From assembly GCA_040756745.1 (NCBI GenBank), contig JBFLYO010000005.1, forward strand, positions 83,537 to 147,536: a DNA stretch of 64,000 bases, read 5' to 3'. Within the stretch, counting starts at the first letter, position 1. Each line of letters opens with the position of its first letter. Below the pieces are notes generated by a model. That model was not told the DNA's origin. It saw only the letters and a program-made list of their open reading frames with translations, and did no database searches. Below are positions 24,305 to 34,136 of this stretch, piece after piece. Origin of the DNA: JBFLYO01 sp040756745. GTDB taxonomy: Bacteria > Bacteroidota > Ignavibacteria > UBA10030 > UBA6906. The translations under genes were made by a program, and so were the position numbers.

Positions 24305-27226
24305 ATGCAACGTAAGCTCTTCTGTCTGTTGTTGATCTCGGCCTTACTCCCGGCCCTGACGTTCGCAGCGGGGAAGATCCGGGGGAAGGTGACTGACGCA
24401 GGGACGGGTGAGCCCCTCGTCGGTGCGAACGTTGTGGTCGTGGGAACATCCATGGGTGCGGCAACCAATACCGTGGGCGAGTACACGATCCTGAACGTCC
24501 CCGCTGGCGACTACACCTTGAGGACCAGCTACGTTGGTTACCAGCCTATTACGATTTCCAACATACGGGTCAACAACGAACTGACCACAGAGGCAAACTT
24601 CCAACTGCCGGCAGAAGGCGTCACGGTGGCGACCGTGGAGATCACTGCTGAGCGTCCGCTCATCAACAAGAGCGCGACGAACGCAGTGCGCATTATCGAC
24701 GCCGAGTTCTTTAGCAAGTTCCCGGCGCGAGGCACCAACGCCGCCATCGCGATCCAGCCGGGCGTTGTCTCGCAGGGCGGAAACCTCTACGTGCGTGGCG
24801 GCCGCCCCGATGAGATCGGGTATCGCGTCGAGGGTGTCAATGCCACCGACATCGTATACGGCGGAAGCGCGCTTTACACGTCGGCGGAAGCCGTGGAGCA
24901 GATCCAGGTGCAGGCAGGCGGGTACAGCGCTGAATTCGGCAATGCCAACGCGGGCATCGTCCAGAGCCAGATGCGGCTCGGGAACCCTGAGCGGTGGAAG
25001 GCGAGCCTGCTGGCCGAGACTGACCGATACACCGGTCAGAACAAGAAAGCGCTTGGCGGCTTCAGCTACGGCTACACGGACTTCACGGCAACCCTGGGTG
25101 GCCCCTTGCTCGGCAAGCTTCGGGTCTTCGGGTCGATCCAGAACACGTTCTTCCGCGACCCGGCTGCAGCAGTCCGCGGTCCGTATGAGCTGAAAAACTT
25201 CGTGACGGACGGTGCCATCACCCCGGCGCATGCAACGGCTCGTCCTGACACTATCCCGCTGCTCTCGCAAGGGGGCAATTCGATCGGCGGCATGAACAAC
25301 CGCTGGGCGTTCGCCGGGACGGCGCAGCTTGATCTCGGCAAACTCCAGCTGCGTGGTTCGGGATCGTACTCGTATACGAACCGCCGGGCGAGTACCGTGT
25401 TCCAGGAAGTCCTGAACACCAGCCGCCTCCCGCTGTCGATCGACCGGAACGGTTTCGCCAACCTGAAGCTGTCGTACATCTTCTCGCCGACGACGTTCCT
25501 CGAGGTCAACGGCAACTTCTTTGCGGCAAGCACGAGGACAATGGACCCGGACTTCCAGGAAGACTTGTTCCTGTACGGGGACTCTCTGGCCAACGCGAAG
25601 CTGGGGTACCGGATGTACCGTGAGTCTCAGAATTTCGCGCGCTACACCTTCTTCAATGGTGCAATCATCACCTCGTTGAGCCAGCCGGGACGGCAAATTG
25701 CGGGGTACGGGAAGAACAAGACGACCTCAATCGGCGGGCGCGCAGACTTCACCACGCAGATGAAAATCCATGAGCTAAAGGTGGGGGGTGAGTTCACGCG
25801 TTACACCATCCGTCGATACAACCCTGCCGGTGTCATCAACTGGGCGGCCATCGGCAAGCAGGCAACCAGTACTGCCGAACTGGAAAACCTCTTGAACAAG
25901 TCTTCGGGAATCGGATCCGATATCATCGGCTATGATATCCTCGGGAACCAGCTCGACGGTGATGTCATTAAGAACAACGCCATGTTGTATCTCGGTCCGC
26001 GTCACCCCGTCTTCGCGGCGATCTATGCGCAGGACAAGATCGAGTTGTCAGACATCATCATGAACCTCGGCCTGCGGTGGGACTTTATCGATCCCAACAG
26101 CGTTGACACGCCGGATCCCGGGAATCTCACCTTCAACGCGGACGACTACATCCTGGCGAGCTACTTCCAGAACACCAAGAAGACGAGCCAGATCAGCCCG
26201 CGCATTGGATTCTCGTTCCCGGTGACGGACCGGACAGTTTTCCACGCGCAGTACGGGAAATTCATCCAGCAGTCCCGCCTCAATGATTCGTACCGCGGTG
26301 CTGCGAACATGTCGGGGAATATTAAAGGTGGCCTCTGGGTTGCGGCCCCCAATGGCTGGGGTCTCTTGCCCGAGAGAACCACGCAATATGAGCTCGGATT
26401 CTCCCAGGTTGTCTCGGACAATGCGTCATTCGACGTAACGGCCTTCTATAAGGACATCCGGGATCAGATCCAGTTCATCATGGTCCCGCCGACGGGCGGC
26501 CAGGCCCCGATCTACACACAGGTGGCAAACGTCGACTTCTCGACCTCCAAAGGGATCGAAATGAAGTTCACGCTCCGCCGTACGGAGCGTTTTTCCGTCC
26601 AGATGAACTACACGTTCATGGATGCCCGGTCGACAGCAACGGATCCAACCTCCAGCAACGGTATCTGGCAACTGGGGTTGGGACCGGAGTCGTTGCCGAA
26701 GTACGTCATGCCGACGAACTTCGACTACCGGCACAGCGGGTCCATCCTTGCCGATTACCGGTTCGGCGTCAATGACGGCGGTCCGATTCTGTCGCAGCTC
26801 GGCCTGAACCTGCTCTTCCAGTTCAACAGCGGCCATGCATTCACGCGGCTCCATACCGACAGCCGAGGCCCGAAGCCGGGTGATGCACGCTTCCGCGACC
26901 CGCTTGAGCCCCCGGGATCGTCCACGACGCCCTGGTTCTTCCAGCTTGACGGGCGCATCGACAAGACCGTGCGGTTCGGTCCGCTCGATGTGAACTTCTA
27001 TGTCTACGTCATCAACATCCTTGGCACCGACAACCCCGTGGACGTCTTCCCCCGCACGGGCGACACGGAAGACGACGGATGGCTTTCATCGGCTGCCGGG
27101 CAGACGGACGTGGCGACGCTTGGACCGCGGTTTGTCGAGATGTACAAAGCATTGTACCTCGGCGAGAACTCCGGCAATTTCGGGCCGCCGCGGCAGATCC
27201 GCTTTGGCCTGCGACTTGAATACTAA
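24305..27226 (+). CDS. TonB-dependent receptor with carboxypeptidase-regulatory-like N-terminal domain
   Basis: 973-residue outer-membrane protein. Residues 1-21 are a signal peptide ending LTFA. A carboxypeptidase-regulatory-like beta-sandwich (about 24-105) starts KIRGKVTDAGTGEPLVGANVVV and contains GEYTILNVPAGDYTL. A plug domain (about 120-230) has LYVRGGRPDEIGYRVEGV and AEFGNANAGIVQ. The rest is a beta-barrel ending FGLRLEY with a terminal aromatic residue, as barrel proteins do. AAGGAGG seven bases upstream fixes the ATG at 24305. The layout is SusC-like, but no SusD lipoprotein follows; the partners are the two genes downstream. The substrate is unknown. Confidence 0.9.
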   Translation: MQRKLFCLLLISALLPALTFAAGKIRGKVTDAGTGEPLVGANVVVVGTSMGAATNTVGEYTILNVPAGDYTLRTSYVGYQPITISNIRVNNELTTEANFQLPAEGVTVATVEITAERPLINKSATNAVRIIDAEFFSKFPARGTNAAIAIQPGVVSQGGNLYVRGGRPDEIGYRVEGVNATDIVYGGSALYTSAEAVEQIQVQAGGYSAEFGNANAGIVQSQMRLGNPERWKASLLAETDRYTGQNKKALGGFSYGYTDFTATLGGPLLGKLRVFGSIQNTFFRDPAAAVRGPYELKNFVTDGAITPAHATARPDTIPLLSQGGNSIGGMNNRWAFAGTAQLDLGKLQLRGSGSYSYTNRRASTVFQEVLNTSRLPLSIDRNGFANLKLSYIFSPTTFLEVNGNFFAASTRTMDPDFQEDLFLYGDSLANAKLGYRMYRESQNFARYTFFNGAIITSLSQPGRQIAGYGKNKTTSIGGRADFTTQMKIHELKVGGEFTRYTIRRYNPAGVINWAAIGKQATSTAELENLLNKSSGIGSDIIGYDILGNQLDGDVIKNNAMLYLGPRHPVFAAIYAQDKIELSDIIMNLGLRWDFIDPNSVDTPDPGNLTFNADDYILASYFQNTKKTSQISPRIGFSFPVTDRTVFHAQYGKFIQQSRLNDSYRGAANMSGNIKGGLWVAAPNGWGLLPERTTQYELGFSQVVSDNASFDVTAFYKDIRDQIQFIMVPPTGGQAPIYTQVANVDFSTSKGIEMKFTLRRTERFSVQMNYTFMDARSTATDPTSSNGIWQLGLGPESLPKYVMPTNFDYRHSGSILADYRFGVNDGGPILSQLGLNLLFQFNSGHAFTRLHTDSRGPKPGDARFRDPLEPPGSSTTPWFFQLDGRIDKTVRFGPLDVNFYVYVINILGTDNPVDVFPRTGDTEDDGWLSSAAGQTDVATLGPRFVEMYKALYLGENSGNFGPPRQIRFGLRLEY

Positions 27227-27246
27227 TCACGGAGGAGGTACTCCAC

Positions 27247-30200
27247 ATGTCTAAGCGATTCATGAAACTCATTCGCGGGTTGGTTGCGGTCCTGCTCTGT
27301 GTCAGTCTCCCGACGGCGTTCGCGGGCGAGGACGTGAGGGAGAAGAACAAGGGCCCGCTGAAGACAGCGACCAACGACGACTACAGTTGGTTTACTATCA
27401 ATAACCTCTTCAACTGGTACGGGAATAACGGAAACAGCTCGTACAATATTGCCACCGGGAACTCTGGGACGGAGTTCCCCAAGGGGAGTGGAAAGACCGC
27501 CATATTCGAAGATGGCGTCCTCTGGGGCGGCTTCCACAAAGAGAACACGGCAGTGAACCCGAAGGTTGGCGGAGATACCTACCGGTATGGGCTTCAAGCC
27601 GGTACGATCGTCACGGAAGGAGGTCCGCTGGAAGCCGACCGTGCCACGGCAGACAATCCGGACCTCGCGAAGTACCGTGTGTACACTGTCCGGCCTGATG
27701 TCACTCCAACCACTGCATATGCTGATGTCCAAGCTGCAATGGAGGAGGAGGCAGGGCTCATCGACCGCTATTCATCGATGACGCCCCAGACGCTCTTCGC
27801 CCGGTATCAGGCAGACTGGCTGGAATGGCCGGCAAAGGACGGGCTCCCTGCACCGTACAAAGATGTGAACGGGAACGGCATCTATGATCCTGCGGTGGAC
27901 GTTCCGGGACAGCCAGGAGCTGATCAGACGCTGTACTATGTTGCAAATGACCTGAATGCGACCCGGACCTCCGCTCTGTACTCTTCCCCACCTGTCGGGA
28001 TCGAGATGCACAGGACCGTGTGGGGGTATAACCTCACAGGGGCGCTGGGCAGCACCATCTTTGCGAGCACTCTGCTCATCAACAAGAGCGGCGCTCCCAT
28101 TGACAGCTGTTTCCTGGTCCAGTGGTCCGATGTCGACCTCGGCGAGGCGAGTGATGACTATGCCGGTTGCGATATCGGGAGAAGCCTCGGCTTCGTGTAC
28201 AACGGACGGAACGTCGATCTGACGTACGGAAGCGCTGTCCCGGCCACCGGGTACGATTTCTTCCAGGGGCCGATCATCCCCACGGGGAACCAGTCCGATT
28301 CGGCTGTGTTCCAGCTGAAGTACCGCCACGGATACAAGAACCTGGGGATGACGACGTTTGACTTCTTCATTAACAGCAGCGCGATTTACACCGATCCGAC
28401 ACTCGGAGCGCAGGGGAGTAACATCCAGTGGTATCGGTTGATGAATGCCCGCATTTCATCGAGCGGAGACGAATTCATCGACCCAACAACCGGAGTCGGG
28501 ACGAAGTATACGTTGAGCGGCGATCCACTTACCGGTAAGGGCTGGCTCGACGGTACCTACGGCTTGATTCCCGGCGACCGCCGCATCTGCCTTGTGACAG
28601 GGCCATTTACCCTGGCAAACAGGGATACGCAGGAGCTGGTTGTGGCCACCTTGGTGGGATTGGGCGGCGACCGTATCTCCAGCATTGCCGTGCTGAAGTA
28701 CTATAGCGACCTGGCACAGAGCGCATATAACCTGCTGTTCAATATTTCTCGTCCGCCGCCGAACCCTGTGGTCCAGGTTGCCCAGCTCGACGGGGAGGTG
28801 GCGTTGTCCTGGTCCGACACGGTGGGATCGACGAAGATCGAGACCTGGAACAGCAACGGCTACATCTTCGAGGGCTATAACGTGTACCAGTACCCCACAC
28901 TCGGAGGGGGACCGGATCTTGCGCATCCGATCCGGTTGGCGACGTATGACCTCGTGAACTCCGTCACGACAGTCTTTGACGATCAGTTCGACGAGGCAAC
29001 AGGGTACATCGTCAGCAAGCCGGCACAGTACGGAACAGACTCGGGGATTAAGCGGAGTTTCCAGACGAAGGACGATGCGGTCGGGAGACGGAGTCTGATC
29101 AACGGGTCAACCTATTACTTCGGCGTGACATCCTACAGTTTCAACGGGGCGCCGACGGCCAAGCCCTCGCAGCTTGAAGGCCCGCCAAGTCCGAAGACGG
29201 TCGTCCCGCAGACGCCTCCTCCGGGCTTCCGGTTCTTTGCCGCCGGAGACACGGTGGCGACGGTACAATCGGTAGCCACGGGCGGATCGCTCTCTGAAGG
29301 GTTGGTGATGCCGATCGTCGTGAACCCGAACGCCACGACGGGCCATCAGTATCGCGTGAACTTCAGAGTCGATACAGTGACGAGCACCACGGTGTGGGAT
29401 CTCACCGACGTAACGGCCAATAGGGTCCTCATCAGCGGCAATACAAACCAGAGCGGCGATGAGAACTATCCTATCGTCGATGGCATGCTGATGAAAGTGA
29501 CCGGCCCTTCGACTCCTGGCATGAAGGACTGGTCCATCCCGAGCGGCTCTCGGCGTTGGACATGGGCAGGCGGCGCTGACGGGTTTGGGCTGGAAGGATT
29601 CAACGGCGCAATCGGGAACGCCTACGGCAACTGGTTCAGCGGGTCGACGGTGGGCTACGACAAACTCCGCAACGTGCTGCTCAAGTATGCCGCAACCGAT
29701 TTGCTTGGGAACCTGACGGATCCGAACGACCCTGATGCATCGTTCGCATACCGGTACCTCCGCGGTGCGACAGCTGCCCCGGCGAAACCGGAGTTCGCGC
29801 CATTTATACTGAATCCCACTGCAGGGTATGCGTTCCAGCAGTTCGCAAAGAGCGTGCCGTTTGCTGCATACAACAACGAGACGACTCCTCCCACGCGGCT
29901 GGCCATCGGTCATCTGGAAAACAACGTGGCAGGTGGTTTGGTGGACGGCAAATACTGGCCACCGGATTTCAACGTCGGCAACAACGTATCGGGGTCGGGC
30001 CCGCGGGAGTGGTTCTTCATCTATGACGTCCCGTACAGCACGACGGCGGACCCCAGCTTGCAGGTGGACATCCTGAACAACACTGTTCCAATCATGTGGA
30101 TGGGAACGCCTGCGAGGCGCGGGGACGTCGCCTTTGCCGCGAACGACGAGTTCCTGATCCTGGCAAACCACCTGAATACTCCGCTGAACTCGTTCTCCTT

Positions 30201-30567
30201 TACGGCCCCTGCGGCACCGACGCTCAACAATGCCGTTGCTGCTGCTGATGTCGAAAATCTGAACGTCTTCCCGAACCCCTACATCGGGTTCAATCCGCAG
30301 GAGTCGAACAAGTACCAGCGGTTCGTGACGTTTACGCACATGCCGCGCTCGGCGATCATCCGCATCTTCAACCTGGCCGGCGTGCTGGTCAGGACACTGA
30401 AGAAAGATGATGCGTCGCAGTTCCTCCAGTGGGATCTCCGCAACGAGCAGGGATTCCCGGTGGCTGCCGGCATGTACATTGTGTACGTCGATATGCCCGA
30501 AGTGGGCAAGGTGAAGACCCTGAAGCTCGGTGTCATTCCCGAGCAGCAATTCATTGACAAGTGGTGA
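27247..30567 (+). CDS. Large secreted protein with FlgD/sorting-like C-terminal domain
   Basis: 1106 residues of unknown function. A signal peptide (about 1-26, ending TAFA) is followed by a mature region rich in Asn, Gly, Tyr and Thr. A calcium-loop-like DVNGNGIYDPAVD lies near residue 203. The middle includes fibronectin-like strands (VALSWSDTV and GYNVYQYP, near 515-545). The C-terminal ~95 residues begin NVFPNPY and contain IRIFNLAGVLVRTL and GMYIVYVD, the pattern of FlgD-like or type IX sorting-like domains. It ends in an extra LGVIPEQQFIDKW tail instead of the usual short KxxK-like end. GGAGGAGG precedes the ATG, 20 bp after the receptor. Confidence 0.8.
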   Translation: MSKRFMKLIRGLVAVLLCVSLPTAFAGEDVREKNKGPLKTATNDDYSWFTINNLFNWYGNNGNSSYNIATGNSGTEFPKGSGKTAIFEDGVLWGGFHKENTAVNPKVGGDTYRYGLQAGTIVTEGGPLEADRATADNPDLAKYRVYTVRPDVTPTTAYADVQAAMEEEAGLIDRYSSMTPQTLFARYQADWLEWPAKDGLPAPYKDVNGNGIYDPAVDVPGQPGADQTLYYVANDLNATRTSALYSSPPVGIEMHRTVWGYNLTGALGSTIFASTLLINKSGAPIDSCFLVQWSDVDLGEASDDYAGCDIGRSLGFVYNGRNVDLTYGSAVPATGYDFFQGPIIPTGNQSDSAVFQLKYRHGYKNLGMTTFDFFINSSAIYTDPTLGAQGSNIQWYRLMNARISSSGDEFIDPTTGVGTKYTLSGDPLTGKGWLDGTYGLIPGDRRICLVTGPFTLANRDTQELVVATLVGLGGDRISSIAVLKYYSDLAQSAYNLLFNISRPPPNPVVQVAQLDGEVALSWSDTVGSTKIETWNSNGYIFEGYNVYQYPTLGGGPDLAHPIRLATYDLVNSVTTVFDDQFDEATGYIVSKPAQYGTDSGIKRSFQTKDDAVGRRSLINGSTYYFGVTSYSFNGAPTAKPSQLEGPPSPKTVVPQTPPPGFRFFAAGDTVATVQSVATGGSLSEGLVMPIVVNPNATTGHQYRVNFRVDTVTSTTVWDLTDVTANRVLISGNTNQSGDENYPIVDGMLMKVTGPSTPGMKDWSIPSGSRRWTWAGGADGFGLEGFNGAIGNAYGNWFSGSTVGYDKLRNVLLKYAATDLLGNLTDPNDPDASFAYRYLRGATAAPAKPEFAPFILNPTAGYAFQQFAKSVPFAAYNNETTPPTRLAIGHLENNVAGGLVDGKYWPPDFNVGNNVSGSGPREWFFIYDVPYSTTADPSLQVDILNNTVPIMWMGTPARRGDVAFAANDEFLILANHLNTPLNSFSFTAPAAPTLNNAVAAADVENLNVFPNPYIGFNPQESNKYQRFVTFTHMPRSAIIRIFNLAGVLVRTLKKDDASQFLQWDLRNEQGFPVAAGMYIVYVDMPEVGKVKTLKLGVIPEQQFIDKW

Positions 30568-30585
30568 TCCGCATCTGGCTCTGTC

Positions 30586-30613
30586 GGCCTTTCCCCCTCC
30601 GGGGAGAAGGGCC
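30586..30613 (+). promoter_or_regulatory. Intercistronic stem-loop before the PorV-like gene
   Basis: A C/T-rich arm pairs with a G/A-rich arm (GGCC with GGCC, then about eight more pairs) in the 92-bp gap after the secreted-protein gene. No T-run follows. It is more likely an mRNA-stability or processing hairpin than a terminator. Confidence 0.5.
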
Positions 30614-30659
30614 GGCGGGGCGGCGATGAATTGACTATTGAACTTAAAGGAGAAACTCA

Positions 30660-31709
30660 ATGACTAGGAATCTGTTGCGGACGGTGGTCTGCCTTGTCCT
30701 GCTGCCGGGCCTGCTGTCGCTGACAGCATTCGCCGGGAACAAGAACAGGATCGGCACTGCAGGCGCGCAGGAGCTCCTGATCCCTGTCGGTGCACGCGGG
30801 GTTGCGATCGGCGCGTCAAGCTCCGTCTTCCTCAAGGGGGCCGAAGCGATCTATTGGAATCCCGCGGGTCTAAGCCGCATGACCAACAGCGTGGATGCGA
30901 TGTTCTCGCAGATGACATACATCGCAGACATCAACGTCACGTATGGTGCGATCGGCGTCAAGGCCGGTGAATTCGGCGACCTCGGGTTTTCCATCAAGTC
31001 GCTCTCCTTCGGGGATATCCCCGTCACGACGGTGGATTACCCGGATGGAACGGGCGAGCAATACAGCCCGACGTTCCTCACGCTGGGTGTGACCTATTCC
31101 AAGCTGCTGACGGACCGCATCTCCGTCGGCGGGACGGCATATCTGGTGTCGGAGAAGATCCTCAACATGTCGGCGTCCGGGCTCGTGTTCGACGTGGGAA
31201 TCCAGTATCACAACCTGGGCATCCAGGGGCTGATGCTGGGCGTGGCGGTGAAGAGCATTGGTCCGAACATGACGTTCGAAGGATCGAACGCGTACGTGAG
31301 TGCCACCACGGTCGGCTCGAACAGGGGCCAGCAACCGTACATCGACCAGATGGCGGCCTTTGAGGTCCCGGCAACGATGGAACTGGGCGTTGCATACAGC
31401 CCGGTGCTCGATGAGAAGAACCAGCTCACCGTCGGAGGGATGTTCCGGAATAACAACTACTCCGATGACGAGTATGGTCTCGGCACGGAATACTCCTACA
31501 AGCAGCTCTTTTTCGTCCGCGGCGGCTATGGCTTCTCGCCGCAGACCGACAAGGATCTGACGGACGCCCGCGGGTATATTTACGATTGGACGCTCGGTGC
31601 CGGCGTGCACTATGACGTCGGCGGCATCGGGGTCAAAGTTGACTATGCCTATCGGAACGTGAAGTATTTCGACGCGAACCACACCATCACGATCGGGCTC
31701 GCGTTCTGA
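30660..31709 (+). CDS. PorV/PorQ-like outer-membrane protein (UPF0164 type)
   Basis: 349 residues. A signal peptide (about 1-25, ending TAFA) is followed by the family's opening pattern: AGAQELLIPVGARGVAIGAS and then GAEAIYWNPAGLSR. Alternating beta strands run to a C-terminal HTITIGLAF with a final Phe, as expected for a barrel of the FadL/PorV superfamily. PorV in Porphyromonas carries type IX secretion cargo at the outer membrane. Here the neighbouring protein with an FlgD/sorting-like C-terminus is a natural partner, though that is inference. AAGGAG precedes the ATG. Confidence 0.87.
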   Translation: MTRNLLRTVVCLVLLPGLLSLTAFAGNKNRIGTAGAQELLIPVGARGVAIGASSSVFLKGAEAIYWNPAGLSRMTNSVDAMFSQMTYIADINVTYGAIGVKAGEFGDLGFSIKSLSFGDIPVTTVDYPDGTGEQYSPTFLTLGVTYSKLLTDRISVGGTAYLVSEKILNMSASGLVFDVGIQYHNLGIQGLMLGVAVKSIGPNMTFEGSNAYVSATTVGSNRGQQPYIDQMAAFEVPATMELGVAYSPVLDEKNQLTVGGMFRNNNYSDDEYGLGTEYSYKQLFFVRGGYGFSPQTDKDLTDARGYIYDWTLGAGVHYDVGGIGVKVDYAYRNVKYFDANHTITIGLAF

Positions 31710-31740
31710 CGCCGTTCAGAACGCCGCTTCGTTCTGCCAG

Positions 31741-31774
31741 AGGGCTGGCGTGTACCATGCCAGCCCTTTTTCTT
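31741..31774 (+). terminator. Strong intrinsic terminator closing the receptor/PorV operon
   Basis: A perfect 9-bp stem, AGGGCTGGC (31741-31749) with GCCAGCCCT (31759-31767), is followed by TTTTCTT. This is a textbook Rho-independent terminator. Confidence 0.9.
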
Positions 31775-31792
31775 GTCCAGACGCAACCAACT

Positions 31793-34126
31793 ATGCAACG
31801 CCTGTACCGATCTGCGATACTTGCATGCGTGGGGATCTCTTGCACGCTCACGGACGCACCCGCCGGGCCTCCACAGGAGTCTCGCTATTTCCCGGACGCG
31901 GGACGGGGCGCGATACACCAGCAGGTCCTTGATCTTCACAACCCCGCCGTCGTTCTTTTTGTGGCGCTGCAGCCCGGTTACGAGGATTTCCCGCTCCTGA
32001 CAGAGCTTCGACTCGGCGAAGGAGCGCGGACCGCGGTGCTGTACGTGACCAACGGGGACGCCACGCCAGGGGATGAAGGCGGCGCACTGCCGGTGGAGAT
32101 CGCCGCCCGGCGAAAGGATGAAGCATATCGCGCGAGTCTCCTGCTCGGCGCCATACCGTATTTCCTCAACATTCCGGACCCGGGCATCGTCCCCGACACA
32201 GCACTCCTGAGTCGAATCTGGAATGCGGACACTGTCGTCTCACGCGTCGAGTATGCGCTGCGCTATTTCAAGCCAGACGCAGTGATCATCGGCGGGGACT
32301 GCCGGGGTAGTGCACGTCGTTCATTGCGACAACAGCTGCTGACCCGATTGATCCTCCGGGCGATGCACGTGGCTGCAGATCCCTCCGCACGACCCGATAC
32401 TGTGCTGCCCGGTCCCTGGCACGTGACCCGGCTCCTGGAGGAGAGTGAAGGGGGAAAGGGGATCACGCCACGCTCGTACGACGTGCGGCATCCTGTCTGG
32501 AAGAAATCGTATCGGACGATTGCGCGCGAAGCTGTCGAGGGTTATCGTACCCTGAAGCTGCAGATCGGAAGTTGGACGCAGGGCGCCGACCGCTCATACA
32601 CAGTGCTTGCCCCCGCGGGAGGACGTTTACCTGCCACCCTCCTGAAGGGCCTTCCGGTGGCGGGACCGGCGACGCGCTCGTTCCGGGCCGTCATCGACCA
32701 GCTTGCGGGCGAGCGGGCGAGGGGGACGGGCCCGTCCATGCTCAAAAGCGTCATCCGTGCGATCGACAGTCTTGATGTGATCCTGGGACGGCAGCGGCGC
32801 ACATTATCCACGCGGGACGTCCGCGTGCTTGCCAGCTGGAAAAACACTTTGGAGACCCTGCGCTGTTCACTCCTGGGGGTACACGTCGAGTGCAGCCTGA
32901 GCGACACGCTGCTTACGCAGAGCCAGCTTACGTACCTTCGGTTCGGGAAGGTCACATCTGCCGACGACAGCACACGGACGAGGATTTTCTTTCCCGGTGC
33001 AATGAGCCACGCGTGGGGGATCAATGAGTCGATCAACAACCAGTTTCCGTTCACGGCGAACAGCGAGTTTCGCATCCTCACGCCATCATCGCTCCCGTTC
33101 ACCTATCCGCTGTCCCAGTTCGGCATGACGACACACGTGCCGCGCGCACGGTTCTCCTTTATCCTTATCCACCGGGACAAGGACCGGGGGCGCGACTACA
33201 TCTACAGAAAGGAAATCCCGTTCCACGCCGGCCCCCGCCGGACACATGAGGTCCTCACGCCGGTCGTCCGGGCGATGGACGGGGAACCGGTGATCGTCCG
33301 CCTCGTCAATCTGAGCCGCGACGCATACGAGGGGACACTCTCTTTGCGTGATTCCCCTCTGGCCCCCGTGACACATGAAGTGATGCTCCCCGTCAAGGAT
33401 TATGTCCTGCTCGACACGCTCCGCCTCACACTGAGGGGAGGGATCAGTCCGGGAGACCATCCACTGATCCTCAGCCTTTCTGGCGGAGGGGAACTTTCGC
33501 TCGTCATGCGCAGTTTCGATGTACGGGTCGATTCGGGAGCATACGTCGGCCTCATCACCGTCCTTGAGGATGGGCCTGTCGAACAGGCGCTGGCACGGCT
33601 GCGCGTGCGATGGGCAAAGATTGCCGATGAAACAGAGCTAACCCCGTTCAGCAACGTCGTCGTGGACCGCGACGCATTGCGGCACATAGAATCGAGGAGG
33701 GCGATAAACGAGGCGCTGCACGCCTGGGTGAAGCAAGGGGGAAGTCTCGTCGTTCTCCCGCCGGCGGTTCCGGATGATTCACGCTGGGGGCTCCCGGGCC
33801 CGGAATTCCGCCGGGACCCCATGGTCGCTTCTACAGTGCGTGTGACGATCGACTCGACGGATGACCTTTTCAACCGCCCCAACCAGCTTAGCAGCGCCGA
33901 CTGGGATCAGTGGGTAATATCGCGCGCTGCCTGCGGATTGAGGACAGGGTTCGTTGAAGGCTCCCGGATCGTGGCGTCGTCGGCAGACGAACGCCATGCT
34001 CCGCTGGTCGTGACGGTGAGGGAAGGGAAGGGGAAGATCACGTACGTCGCGCTTGATCTCTACTCGCAACTGATGAACATCCATCCGGGCGCGCACCGGC
34101 TGCTTGCAAATCTCCTTCGGCGATAG
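31793..34126 (+). CDS. Secreted PIG-L/LmbE-like protein, probably without the catalytic metal site
   Basis: 777 residues from ATG 31793; an earlier in-frame ATG lies in the terminator and was rejected. After a short hydrophobic N-terminus with Cys residues, residues about 40-200 follow the LmbE fold pattern: VVLFVALQPGYEDFPLLTEL, then AVLYVTNGDA, RRKDEAYRASLLLGA and VSRVEYALRYFKPDAVIIGGD. The zinc motif HPDDE is replaced by QPGYE and no His appears after IIGGD where the family has one. The C-terminal third (about 585-777) resembles the amidotransferase-like domain of large PIG-L proteins, with AWVKQGGSLVVLPP. Family membership is a judgement from pattern, not alignment. Confidence 0.6.
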   Translation: MQRLYRSAILACVGISCTLTDAPAGPPQESRYFPDAGRGAIHQQVLDLHNPAVVLFVALQPGYEDFPLLTELRLGEGARTAVLYVTNGDATPGDEGGALPVEIAARRKDEAYRASLLLGAIPYFLNIPDPGIVPDTALLSRIWNADTVVSRVEYALRYFKPDAVIIGGDCRGSARRSLRQQLLTRLILRAMHVAADPSARPDTVLPGPWHVTRLLEESEGGKGITPRSYDVRHPVWKKSYRTIAREAVEGYRTLKLQIGSWTQGADRSYTVLAPAGGRLPATLLKGLPVAGPATRSFRAVIDQLAGERARGTGPSMLKSVIRAIDSLDVILGRQRRTLSTRDVRVLASWKNTLETLRCSLLGVHVECSLSDTLLTQSQLTYLRFGKVTSADDSTRTRIFFPGAMSHAWGINESINNQFPFTANSEFRILTPSSLPFTYPLSQFGMTTHVPRARFSFILIHRDKDRGRDYIYRKEIPFHAGPRRTHEVLTPVVRAMDGEPVIVRLVNLSRDAYEGTLSLRDSPLAPVTHEVMLPVKDYVLLDTLRLTLRGGISPGDHPLILSLSGGGELSLVMRSFDVRVDSGAYVGLITVLEDGPVEQALARLRVRWAKIADETELTPFSNVVVDRDALRHIESRRAINEALHAWVKQGGSLVVLPPAVPDDSRWGLPGPEFRRDPMVASTVRVTIDSTDDLFNRPNQLSSADWDQWVISRAACGLRTGFVEGSRIVASSADERHAPLVVTVREGKGKITYVALDLYSQLMNIHPGAHRLLANLLRR

Positions 34127-34136
34127 TCGGCGTCCC

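Noticed and set aside
31757..31792. An earlier ATG start for the PIG-L-like protein
   Set aside because: It lies in the stem of the preceding terminator and has no ribosome-binding site; ATG 31793 precedes a better N-terminus.
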